Source: Epiperipatus broadwayi (Eukaryota > Onychophora > Udeonychophora > Euonychophora > Peripatidae). From it: a stretch of DNA of 64,000 nucleotides. The notes beneath the pieces were generated by a model. That model worked only from the letters and a program-made list of their open reading frames with translations, had not been told where the DNA came from and searched no databases. Position numbers and translations under genes: made by a program. Position 1 is the first letter of the stretch. The number at the start of each line of letters is the position of its first letter. The stretch spans positions 1 through 64,000 of the forward strand of contig JAQFVV010000448.1 in assembly GCA_028023455.1 (NCBI GenBank), read 5' to 3'. This document shows positions 35,701 to 46,259 of the stretch, piece by piece.

Positions 35701-36176
35701 TTTATGTCAAGAAATTTAAAAATATATATATAATGAAATTATAGAAAACACAATAATAGCAGTAACTAACATTAAGAACGTATTATACTTTTTAAAAATG
35801 CAACTTGATCTGGTTTTTATAATACATCAGATAACTGATTCTACAATTCATTTATTAAAATTAGCAATATGGCATACTGCATTTATGAAGGAAAAATACT
35901 TTACACATTTCAAGATTCTAACATTTTGTTTGGTAGTACACTTTTGAACATATCAAACAGACATCTTTTACCAGGATTAGAGAGAATTGAATTTCCCATC
36001 CTATAGTAGTATCTATTAATAAAACTAATATGAATGCTAATTCACAGTTGCCTTCATTTTATTGTAAATTGCTCAAAAACTTATATACAATAAAGTCAGA
36101 ACTGTTATGCCATTGTTACAAAGTCAAAAATTCGATAAAATATATGTCTGATCCGTAAATACTTTCAGAAATCCTG
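32721..36176. other. ENPP 15.4-kb intron, largely unrecognised
   Basis: AT-rich. At 33506-33533 there is a compound (CA)n(TA)n microsatellite. A less AT-rich stretch at about 34960-35180 (ggaacaggctgctgttagct and nearby) reads neither as a known domain nor as a known element end. Confidence 0.5.
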
Positions 36177-36189
36177 AAATCTAGATTAA

Positions 36190-36540
36190 ACCACTAAACA
36201 TCGCATGATCACCATCTCTTATACTAGCACATAATTGTTATTAAACAAGGCAAAACTCTCCATACAGTAGTGCCACCCTGTGCCAACCAGAGTAATCAAT
36301 GGATGACAGAAGGCTTGTGCATAAAATCCCTATCTAGTGCCTATTCATCCAATATCCCCAGACTAGTTTGTGGCTTGTGGCCTTCGAAACTAGTCTGGGG
36401 AAATTAGATGAATATGCACTAGATAGGGATTTTATGCACAAGCCTTCTGGCATTCATTGATTGCACAAGCCTTCTGGCATTCATTGATTACTCTGGTTGG
36501 CACAGGGTGGCACTACTGTATGGAGAATTTTGCCTTGTTT
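36190..36540 (-). mobile_element. ACUAGU-family element with perfect 13-bp TSD, ribozyme centre rearranged
   Basis: It is bounded by aaatctagattaa at 36177-36189 and 36541-36553. Its ends match those of the copies at 31716 and 32252 (accactaaacatcgcatgat at the left, ttttgccttgttt at the right). The arms are about 120 bp. The centre, which in other copies is a hammerhead, reads gactagtttgtggcttgtgg then ccttcgaaactagtc. The CUGANGA side has been replaced by a copy of the GAAACUAGUC side, so this copy cannot fold a ribozyme. A 22-bp internal duplication (gcacaagccttctggcattc...) lies at about 36437-36487. Confidence 0.88.
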
Positions 36541-36553
36541 AAATCTAGATTAA

Positions 36554-37210
36554 TTTAATTTTAAGATCATTAAATATATATGATATATATAAATCTTTTA
36601 TAAGAGACTTGCCTCAAACACCTAATTAAAATAGGTACCAGAATAAGGGATATTTTAAAAATAATTTTTATTAAATTAGTAACAAATTAATACGGAAATA
36701 AAATTTTAGAAAGAGTGTATATATTTTTTTAATGTAAAAAATAACTTTTTATAAAAATTAAAATATTTAATTCTCTAAACAAAATTTTCATTTATGTTCA
36801 AAATTTTACTAAATAATAATTTATTAAAACAAGTATATATAAACAGAAACGTATGTAAAAGGGTTCAGAAAATCTGTTTTTATATTTCAACAATGAAATA
36901 AAGAATTCTTAAATAGTCTAAATATGCTAAAATTCAGAAGTGATAGCTCTTCTAATGATATTAAAACATAAAGCAAAAAATACAACTGCTGCTGCATTAC
37001 TGGTTTGCTTTATAGACATTTCTTTTCTAAAGTTTATAGAGTGAAGACTGAAATTATTAAGATTTTTTTTATGTTTATAGATTGAAGAGTGAATAATTAA
37101 TTCTTACATATACACTAATCATTCAAAAATTTATTGTAAACATAATTTAATTTTCAAAAAGTGGTGGTCAGTATTTCTATTTTTTTTATTCTTTTATCAA
37201 ACATCTAAAC
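36554..37210. other. ENPP intron, AT-rich
   Basis: No feature recognised. Confidence 0.5.
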
Positions 37211-37696
37211 CAGGGGTGGGAAAATAGTGGCCCGAGGGCCACATGCAGCCCGCTAAGAGTTTTTATGTGGCCTGCCAAGATAATCAGAAAAATCCACCTT
37301 GAACTGAGATTTCCTTCCCATGCATGACCGAAGATTCGTCTTTTATTTTTAACTAGGATGGCCACATCAATACACATGCTCAGTGTAGATACGATGTGCA
37401 GTGCTTTTCCAATTGATCTGGTTAATTTTGTCTCTGCATTAGCAAATATATACATTTCCAATTTTAGTGAAACCATAAACCCTCCAAAAAAATGTAAAAT
37501 CGGTGATGAATGGCATGTGTTTAATGAAAGGACAAACAAATATTTCTTTGGTAATACAGGGAATAAAGCAGTATGTTTATTGTGTTATGAAAAAAAGGTG
37601 TGGCCCTCTGCTAAGCTTCGCTTCCACAAAGTGGCCCCTGATGCAGCCCTCCACCAACCACTGTGGCCCACAAGCCAAAACAATTTCCCACCCCTG
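37211..37696 (+). mobile_element. Non-autonomous hAT DNA transposon with transposase 5' remnant
   Basis: The termini are caggggtggga... and its inverse ...tcccacccctg, the typical CAGGGGTGGGC-type end of many hAT (Charlie/Tip100-like) elements, followed by the usual tggcccgagggcc. Flanks atctaaac (left) and attttaaac (right) are a plausible 8-bp duplication with one indel. Inside, a 117-residue plus-strand frame (37358-37711) holds KKCKIGDEWHVFNE followed by KYFFGNTGNKAVCLLCYEKK. This is the start of a BED-finger-like transposase N-terminus as in the GTF2IRD2/ZBED-related hAT proteins, and it ends abruptly. The element is 486 bp and cannot be autonomous. Confidence 0.82.
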
Positions 37697-37759
37697 ATTT
37701 TAAACAATTGATACTCATATTTATTTTAATTTATTTACAGTAAATAATAGCATATACAA

Positions 37760-37870
37760 GCACTTTATGCTGGTTGAAGAAACTGTTAATAGCAAACAAT
37801 CAAAATGAGTTAATCCAGGCTAAGTGCTTTTGAGGTGTTATCCCTCATAATCATAGCCAAAATAGTAATA
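37760..37870. mobile_element. Fragment of the AGCGCU-hammerhead family
   Basis: It aligns in order with 22900-22990: gctggttgaagaaactg against cgctgacgaagaagc, a run of aacaatcaaaa, then ccaggctaagtgcttttgag, then ccctcataatcatagcc. Confidence 0.5.
37818..37858 (-). ncRNA. Decayed hammerhead ribozyme, AGCGCU family
   Basis: Minus strand: GGCT, ATGATTA, stem II GAGG...CCTC, AAA (G lost), AGCACT, T, AGCC. Stem I is GGCT with AGCC, a compensated version of the GGCC with GGCC at 22944-22982. The core and the stem III palindrome have decayed. Confidence 0.45.
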
Positions 37871-38504
37871 GTTGTTGTGATATTATTAAATGGTAATATA
37901 TGCAAATATATATGTAAATTAATCAGCTTGTCCATTTTCTGGAGATAGCGAAGCATGTGTTGCATCTATTAATTGTGTTATTGTCATTGATGATAAAATA
38001 CGCTTCTTTTATCTTCCTTTTGCAGTCATTAGTTTCAGTGCACACAATTTTGGAGTGGAGGGTTTGAACCTATGACTGGCCTGATTTTGTGTTCAGGGAA
38101 TATTGTAATTAACATTCTATGCACATTTTTGTTTTTCATTCAATTATTTTTTTTAATTAATAGAATTTTCACATGATCACACCATAAAAGAAATATCACT
38201 AGTGTTTTGCATCAAAATTATTTAACTTGAATATTTCCTTTATAACTTCTTGGCGGATCTTCTACTCAACAACAAAATTTCCTTTGAAAATACTCTTTAT
38301 TCAGTCTCATGTAAAATCGACATTTCATCATTTTTATCAAACCATTTTAACAAAGACATACTAATTGGAATTTCAATCTAAAATAGGATACAGTCAATGA
38401 CTTGTGGTAAATGTAAAGATATAACTGTACATTCTGTAGTAGTGGTGTAGTAAGTGGCAGTACTAGTGCTAAAGGTAAGTATCACAAATACAAATCTATT
38501 TTTT

Positions 38505-39960
38505 TATTAAATATAAGTACACGGAGTGTTTGAATTTTACTTAATACAAAATGTTCAAGACCAGAATGGAGAACTGCACTTGTAGCTAAAGAATTGTTAT
38601 GATTGAAGATTGATATAGCTGCTCTTCATGAAACTCCCACCCAGAGGAAGGAAGTTTATTAGAACATATGGATGGATACAATTTGTTTTTGAAATGTCAG
38701 ATTAATCAGTGAAAAAAGAATGTGTGTAAAAATCTAGTTTAGTATCTATTATTGGAATTCCTCATTGTATCATTGAAAGATTAATGATTTTATAACTTGA
38801 CTTGCATAATGGTACTAGAGCTCATTTTTATCAGTGAAAGCTCTAATCTTATATTCAGAGAAAGCAATATTTTGTTCTTGTTCAGTAGCATTATTACAGC
38901 AATGTCATTAAAAGAACAAATTTCTTTCATTAGGAAAGTAACGGATTATGTAAAATTAAATAATAATTCTTCTAATCCATATTATTGTAATATAAGAGTA
39001 CCTCAAGACAATATCCTTATGCCAGTATTATTTAACATTTATATTGATGATTTGGAAGAGTTTAGAATTTTCACAAATTTTATGCTATGCAGATAATTGT
39101 AAAATTTTTAGGAATATTAATTCAATTACTGATTGCATACTATTACAAAAAGATATTAATAATTTCGAGAAATGGTGTAGAAAATAATAAAATTGATATT
39201 AATATGGATAAATAGTCAACAGTTTCTTATTCCAAAAAATTTGAAATGATAATGTGTCCTTATTATATTGAAGATCATAATGTAAAATTCGTTGATATTT
39301 AGAAAGACTTTGGTATTGTTTTTACAAGCAATGGATCATTTCATCATCATATTGAAAATATGGTAAATAAATCTTTTAAAATTATGGATGCAATTTTAAG
39401 GCATGATAGACAATTTACTAGTTCTACAAAGTATAAATTATTTCTCTCTTTGGTTTTGCCTATTTTACAATACAGATCTGTTGTTTGGAGTCCTAGTTCC
39501 AGAAATATTATAAAACTTCAATTAGTTTATGATAAATTATCCGAATATATTAAGTTAAATGACCATTATCTATCCCTATCTGTTAGAAGAAAAATGAGAG
39601 ATCTTAAAATTTTATATAACCTTGTCAATCAGAAAATTATATTAACTAACAAAATTTCAAATATTACAATTAATAATTGTTTATATAAAACATATACATT
39701 TAATTTATTTTATATCAAGGTTTGTTTAAAATTTTCACTTTTGTTTCGTTTGTCTAACACCTATAATCACGATTTTACTAATGGAAATATTTTTATTTTT
39801 GATTTTAAAAAATTTGTTATTAATCTTATAAAGAAATATGACATCTAATCATATTAATAATTTATTATTTATACTTGTTTATGTATATTGTATATTTGTT
39901 ATGGTGCAATTCTATAATTGGCTTAATGCTGTAATTTTGTACGGTAAATAAATTGAATTG
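38505..39960 (+). pseudogene. Decayed LINE: endonuclease piece, RT and thumb, with 3' end
   Basis: At about 38510-38660 the plus strand encodes SRPEWRTALVAKELL followed by KIDIAALHET, the endonuclease N-terminus of the craniofacial-development-protein-2-like LINE class. At 38890-39096 there is an RT piece with VPQDNILMPVLFNIYIDDLE (from VPQGSILGPLLFNIYINDL) and MLC at the YADD position. At 39360-39848 a 162-residue frame holds the thumb: KIMDAILRHDRQF, then LFLSLVLPILQYRSVVWSP. The first part may belong to a different element from the RT and thumb, which look CR1/Jockey-like. The 3' end is an aaataaattgaattgaat-type tail followed by a microsatellite at 39961. Confidence 0.72.
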
Positions 39961-40135
39961 AATAATAATACTAATAATTATTACTACTGCTGCTACTACT
40001 ACTATTATTATTATTGTTTGTGGTTATGGTCATCATGATGGTGGGGGTGTCATGGTGGTTGTGGACATGGTGGTAGTGATAGTGGTGTAGTAGTGGTAGT
40101 ATTAGTACTAGTACTACTACTACTATTATTATTAA
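39961..40135. repeat. Complex trinucleotide microsatellite at a LINE 3' end
   Basis: (AAT/ACT)n, then a G-rich ggtcatcatgatggtgggg tract with GTG/GTA units, then (ACTAGT)/(ACT)n/(ATT)n. CR1/Jockey-type LINEs often end in short tandem repeats, so it may have grown from the element's tail. Confidence 0.8.
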
Positions 40136-40810
40136 TATATTTAAAGAATTGAATCAACCTAAACACTGACTTAAGGCTTTCACATTATTTAGTCATCTTA
40201 ATATATGTGTATTATATAATTTATCAAATGGTTTTTGATAATAAACATATAGTATTCTAAAAACCTCTCAAAACAATTGGCATTGTAAATTTCTCAATGA
40301 CCTTCTATGTTTATTTTAATTTACCATAATAAAGCTTTTTGGCTGTGCTTAGTTTTATCCAAGACAAATGATTTAATAAATCAATCTTAAATACTAATGC
40401 CTTCATGATAATTAATGAATGAAATATAAAATGCCCATTTTCATATATAATTGGTGAGAAATAATTATTAAATTAATATTGGGGGGGAAATGCTTAAATA
40501 CAATAGATTCTTTGTAATTTTATTTTAATTTAAAAAAATTTTTTTTTTAAAAAATCATCAAATTAAAAAATAAATAAATGAATGTAAATCAAACAAGCTA
40601 ATCCTGATTCAAGCAATTTAAACTATAATGACAAAAAGTTCACAGGAAGCAAACACCAGTGAACAACATGACATCTAAATTATATAGATAATAAACAATG
40701 ACAGACGAAAAATATTTTCAAAAATAAACTAAAAATAAAAATGATCTTCATAGTAAATATTATATATTATTATTAAGAAATATCATTAAAGAATATAAAA
40801 TAAAAAAGTC
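40136..40810. other. ENPP intron, AT-rich
   Basis: No feature recognised. Confidence 0.5.
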
Positions 40811-40915
40811 ATGCACATAGAGAGCGTACCAATAGCTATTGGTACGCTCTCTATGTGCATTTTTGTAACTACAAGCTTGTTAAAAGTAATGTCACTTTAT
40901 ATTATGACTTGCTTT
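40811..40915 (+). mobile_element. Perfect 50-bp palindrome plus CATGTGACAT-family tail
   Basis: Positions 40811-40860 are a perfect palindrome of two 25-bp arms (atgcacatagagagcgtacc... meeting at aatagctatt). It is followed by gtaactacaagcttgtt and aagtaatgtcac...tatgacttg, the tail also present at 7741-7796 and 14249-14290. The family relationship suggests a retrozyme-like element reduced to its inverted arms. The perfect arms suggest a recent origin or gene conversion. Confidence 0.7.
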
Positions 40916-42572
40916 TTTAATTATTAAAAACGTCATATACAAAGAACAAAAAAAGTAAACTAGAGGGAGGGAAGGAAGAAGTTACAATGAAAATAAATAA
41001 AATCTAATAAAAATTTCTGAAAGTGTAAAAACATAGGCAAACATCTATAAAAATTATCTTTTCTCCCAAAGATAACATGATTTGAAAGAATTCTAAGAAA
41101 TAGTCAATAGAAATATTTTGCCACATTCATTTGTAGGAGAAATAATAAATAAATGCTATAGTAAATAAAGGAAGCTTAAATCAAATAGAGAATTTTTAAA
41201 AAAATGTCAGCTGATTTGACTCATGATTATATGCATGTGAAATTAGATAATTTAGAGATAAGTACTTATTTTGAAGCTGAATGACATGTTCTGGATATTA
41301 TGAAAGCACTAACTGACATATTCTGGAATTAAATGCTAATAATATCAGAGAAAATATTTAAGGGAAAGAAAGAGAAAGACAAGCAAATAGAATCTTTTTA
41401 AATCTTATTAATATAAAAAATTGCTAGCAAAAATTTATGAAAGCTGTTTATTTCATGGTTTTAGGACTTTTTTTTTTTTCAAGAAATAAAAACTAAATAG
41501 AATTGTCTATCTTTTCTCCCCTCTTTTGCTCTTAATCTTTTGTTATTTTTTCTGGAGTAAGAATGGTCATACATATTTATAAGTGGTTGTTAATAATAAA
41601 AACAAAATTGAACAATGAAATAGTTTTTGAGATAATGTCTATACCAGCAATGATCAAAGATTATTGAAAATTACCAAGAGAAATAATAATAAATATGAAA
41701 AACACAACATGAAAAGACTAAATCATATTAAAAAAAGAATAAAGGTATATCATTAAAAAAATGCAATTTTTTAAAAAAACTGATAATTGCTAGTTATTGA
41801 TAACTTATTGTATTTAAAATCAGATCATTTAATCTGGCATGTGCAACTATCTAAGAATATCTTAGTATATATGCAGAAAGTCCAATAATCTAAACTTTAA
41901 CTATGTAGATCTTTCATACATCCTATATATTTAATACATAAACTTTGCATTAGTTCCATACTGTATAACTAATTTATCTATATCAACTTGTAAATATTGT
42001 TATAGTCCTCATTACTCTTTGGGCCAGGATAGTCATTAATCAATGGAATTTCCAAACCTTATATATAGGTTTGACTTACTTTATATTCCTAGCTAATTAT
42101 GCATATAATGCACTGCCTTAAGGTATTAGTGTAATTTTTGATTTTATTTATATTTATTTATGTTTCTTTCATACTTACATTAATTACCTATCATAATTTT
42201 CTTACGGAGCTCTTGAGACTATATTATTGATCTAATACAACTTTTGATTTTTCTATATACGTGGTTTGCATACCACAATTATATGTATACATTGAAACTT
42301 TCTTATTGACATAATTTTATGCTATCATTTTGTTTTTTTGTATCTACTCTAAGGTGTAAATAAAGTTTTAATTTTTGAAAGTACAACATTGTCAAACAAG
42401 AGACTTTCAAATTTTCTTTAGCAAAAAACATCACACTCTTGAAATTTACAAAAGCATAAAAAATATAAATAAAAAAAAAAGTTGGTAAAAAAAATTAAAT
42501 TAGGCAGAATAAATATTGAATAGTGAAATAATTGGCACACATTGTTTCAGAAAAGTCAAAAACATGCATGAC
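40916..42572. other. ENPP intron, no feature recognised
   Basis: AT-rich, no homology seen. Confidence 0.5.
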
Positions 42573-42584
42573 AATATCAAAATG

Positions 42585-43128
42585 AAGCAAAACTCTCCAT
42601 ATAGTAGTGCCATCTTGTGCTAACAAGAGCAATCAATGGATGCCAGAAGGCTTGTGCATAAAATCCCTATCTAGTGCCTACTCATCCAATATCCCCAGAC
42701 TAGTTTCTGGCTTGTGGTCTTCATCAGTGAGGAGCCTTGGATCTGAGAGCACTGCACCTAGATCTTAGGATCTAATGCAACCCTCCAGCAACCACCTTTT
42801 AACTCTATTTAACTACAAAACTATGAGAATGAAATTGAAAACAATTAATATTTTTAATTCAAGCTCAATAGCTTATATAGTCATATGGGTCTGAACTCAA
42901 TTCAGCACCCATACATTTTGGTGTCTTTGGCTCTTTAACAACCATAGCCACCACTATCCTATTAGGCGGGATTGGTGTTAAACCACTAAACATCACATGA
43001 TCACTATCTCATACTAGCACATAATTGTTATTAAACAATTCAAAACAAAGCAAAACTCTTTGTTTTGAATTGCTTAATAACAATTATGTGCTAGTATAAG
43101 ATAGTGATCATGTGATGTTTAGTGGTTT
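42585..43128 (-). mobile_element. Long ACUAGU-hammerhead element, 12-bp TSD, unit plus inverted second unit
   Basis: It is bounded by aatatcaaaatg at 42573-42584 and 43129-43140. This is the longest copy and shows the unit: arm beginning caaaactctccatatagtag, ribozyme at 42692-42733, then gccttggatctgagagcact, a body with atgcaaccctccagcaacca, and a junction ggtgttaaaccactaaacat into the next unit's tail (catgatcactatctc...ctagcacataattg). After about 60 bp of that second unit the sequence folds back (aacaattcaaaacaaagc and ctttgttttgaattgc) and runs out through the inverted tail to the end. More than one unit inside one TSD pair implies that a multimeric RNA or a template switch was inserted. 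Confidence 0.88.
42692..42733 (-). ncRNA. Hammerhead ribozyme, ACUAGU family, stem II weakened
   Basis: Minus strand: UCCUCA, CUGAUGA, then A-GAC-CACAA-GCC-A, GAA, ACUAGU, C, UGGGGA. The core matches the consensus better than at 32418 (CUGAUGA), stem I is intact and stem III is palindromic. One base change in stem II (GGC to GAC) leaves two pairs, so activity is doubtful. Confidence 0.72.
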
Positions 43129-43140
43129 AATATCAAAATG

Positions 43141-45760
43141 CTTGTAGAGTGATATAAAAAGTATTTACACATCAGAAAAGTCTTTGCTGAAAAATAATGC
43201 TAATATTATATTAAAAAACCAATGTTAAAAATCATGTAACTTATCCTATTTAATCAAAAAAGTGAGACATCTATCACTATAGTTAAACCAAATGTATATT
43301 TGGAGTGAAATCAATATCACTAGAGGGCTATCAAACCTGATCTCTAAGAGTGTTTTTGACTAGTTTGCATTCTGGAATCCTAAAATCATCATTTATTCTT
43401 CCTTATTAATAAGATAATTAAATTACATGATCTAATGTTAAATACAGGTTATTATATAAGCAAATTGCCTTGTGGTAAATACTTCAAATTAATACTTTGA
43501 TTAGCACAATAAAAATACAAGAAACTATTTAAAAGGTTCAGTGAAAACAAGCATCTTTTACTTAAAAAAAACCTAACTACCCAAATGGTGATCACAAAAA
43601 TATACGTTGGCTTTATTCGATGCTTATTTAGTTAAAAAGAGAGATGTTATTATGTGGGTTTTTTTTAAATAAAATAAAAAAAATATTGCCATTGCTGTTT
43701 ATTTTTCCCTCTCTCTATATTGTAATGGTCACTTCAATTTTCTTTTGATCACTGAGGGTGCCACTAGGTCACTAAGGTACTTAGAAAATTTAATTTACGG
43801 TGACCCAAAAGTTAATTATTATGAAATGCTATTAGCTAGACCCAGAGAGAGAAAGAGATCTTTAACAATGTTCAACAATTGAGAAAAGAACACAGAGACA
43901 AATGTTAGCCAAAATAATTATAAACAAGTTTAAAGTTTATTACATCTAAAATAAAGATTAGTCAAACAAAGCATGAAAGTTTGACCTAAATTTCTCTAGA
44001 GGTTAACCAGAGAGTGTCCAAGAGTAAGATAACATTAAATATCCTGGCAGATAAGTTCATTTTCTTACCTAAGAATTTAAAGGGATTTATAATGTCTTCC
44101 AGCTAGCAATTTATACAAACAAATTCCAGTTTCCTTTATTTAAAGATTTCAAAATGATCTCATATGGAATACAATAAAACAGCACAGAGCAATCTTTTCC
44201 TACAACCTGGCAAAAAGCTCGGGATATTATAGAAGTGCCATTTGCCTGAAAACACTCATGAACAGTCATGTTTAAGACTGCCAAGAATGATTCTGACAAA
44301 AGAAAAGTTTACAGTATTACATAATCTGAATCATAAGAAAACCCAAATCTCTACTGACTAAGAAAACAGAACAATACACTCGATAAATCACTAGCCAAAA
44401 GATTTACAGTCTGCAGGAAATGCAAACCAAGATTGTCTAAATTAATTACCATGAAAGAATAAGAAAAAGGTGAGTTAAAAGAAAATTACTAATATCTGCC
44501 TAAGTGTTTATCAAGTGTTAATAATATAAAAAGAGAAAAACACTAAGCATATAAAATATAAACTCACAATACACTCTCAGATAAATACATTTAAAATATG
44601 AAATTTTAAAACTAAGACTCCAATACATATAATAAATAAAATACATAATAAAATAATTAGTGATATTTAAATGAGTATGTATAATTTGTTATAGAGACAG
44701 ATTTCTTTTTAGAATAAGCTGAGACTTTAACTTAGAAATTTAAACAAGAGATTTAAGCCCTGGTTATAATATGAAAATGTTTGTTTATCTCAAGGCATAA
44801 TGTTCTGTCTAGGGGGATATGCAAAGTTCAGGTTTATATATGGTTTCTTATGAAAGATTTGATCTTTATTTATCTGTTTGGAAATCTGAAGGCAATTGTT
44901 GGGATCATTTCTGGATCAAAATTGTCATGTTCTTTAAGACACAATTATGCATCCTGGATGGATGGTTGCTATTTCCAATGTTTTAGCATATTTATTTCTT
45001 CTATTAGCAAATAACTAAGCAATTCTTCCTGAACACAGCAAGCAGCAAATACTATCAGCGGACTGCAAAATTTTACTTCGGCAACCCTCATTGAGCAAAT
45101 AGTAAATATAACAACTAAAACAACAATCCGAATAAGAATCACAATAAGAATCTGAATAAGAATAAGAATCCTCAGTCAAAAATCTGGGGCTATTTATGTG
45201 AATTATTATCTCTCACCTAATCTTTAATTAAAAGTTTTGACCAGGGTAAATCTCTATCTCCTGCTTAATCTTAATTTTAAAAAAAATCCAACCAGGGCTC
45301 TTATCTATTTTCAAATATTAATTAAATTTAAGTAAATAAGAAAATAAGTCTCAGTTTTTAAAATAGACTACAATCAATAACATAAACTTAATCACAATCA
45401 AAACTTTTTTTAAAATTAAAATGTTTTTACAAATAGATTAAAACTTTGCTTGCTTTTAATTACTGTAATGAAAAAAATGTGTCAAAACAAAATTATTTTA
45501 AACTAAAATCTATTGAAAAAGTAAATCACAGAATTTCAAAATATAAATGAATATGTGCATTATTGCAGGTATTCTTAAAACATGAAAACAAATTATAAGA
45601 TTTAAGGCTTTATATAAAGTGATATTTTCTGTTTTTTTACATTTTAAAATATTGGACTTTTGAAGTGGAGAATCTCCAGTTCAATATATATATATTGTGT
45701 GTATAAAATTTTCAATTTCTTAGATTTTTTAAATGGCTAATTTTTCAAATAAGTTATTAC
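43141..45760. other. ENPP intron; unidentified, less AT-rich segment at about 43740-45250
   Basis: From about 43740 to 45250 the base composition is less AT-biased (for example ctgagggtgccactaggtca at 43752). Several A+C-rich phrases occur (aataagaatcacaataagaa near 45130). I found no open frame with a recognisable domain and no element ends. Confidence 0.45.
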
Positions 45761-45836
45761 CTGAAATATTAACATCTGATCCAGGCCAAAAATAAATGCC
45801 ACTTTTTTTACCTTGCTTATGAACAGTATTCCAAAT
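45761..45836 (-). CDS. ENPP: ENPP1-3-like phosphodiesterase, internal exon with WPGS motif
   Basis: This 76-bp exon encodes IWNTVHKQGKKSGIYFWPGS then DVNIS and the first base of a Gly codon. The ENPP1 counterpart is [27 protein letters not shown], a near-continuous match including the family hallmark FWPGSD. The acceptor is CTTTAAAG after a T-rich tract, and the donor GTAATA. It starts in phase 0 after GEP of exon 48319-48438 and hands one base to the microexon at 30281-30314. Confidence 0.96.
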
Positions 45837-46259
45837 CTTTAAAGAAAAAGAAATATAATTATTTAAAATAATATTAATTTACAATACTGAAAGTAATGCG
45901 AAAAAAAAAATTAATGACTCTCAGTCACATGGTTGCAATTAGCAGATTACTATTTTAACAAATATATAAAATTTAAACCTAATTTTAGATCTATAAATAG
46001 ATAAGCATAGTTCAGTAGTTAGACCCATTAGCTTAAAAAACACAATTTAAAATTAGTTAATAAAAACAATCTTCAATTTTGATCCTGGAGTGAAAAATTA
46101 ATAAGCACAAACAATCCCAGATTTAATCACCTTCTAGTATTCTGATTGTAAATATGCTGTGATAAATTGATAGCATTGGTATATAATAGTATAATGATAA
46201 TACATCTATCTGCCATTCCTATTAATGTGTTTTATTTAATAAAATCAATTAACTTACAA

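Noticed and set aside
37980-38100. Resemblance of tcttttatcttccttttgcagtcattag to a SINE known from cephalopods
   Set aside because: Only about 25 bases look alike from memory and the rest diverges. Too weak to assign the element or the phylum.
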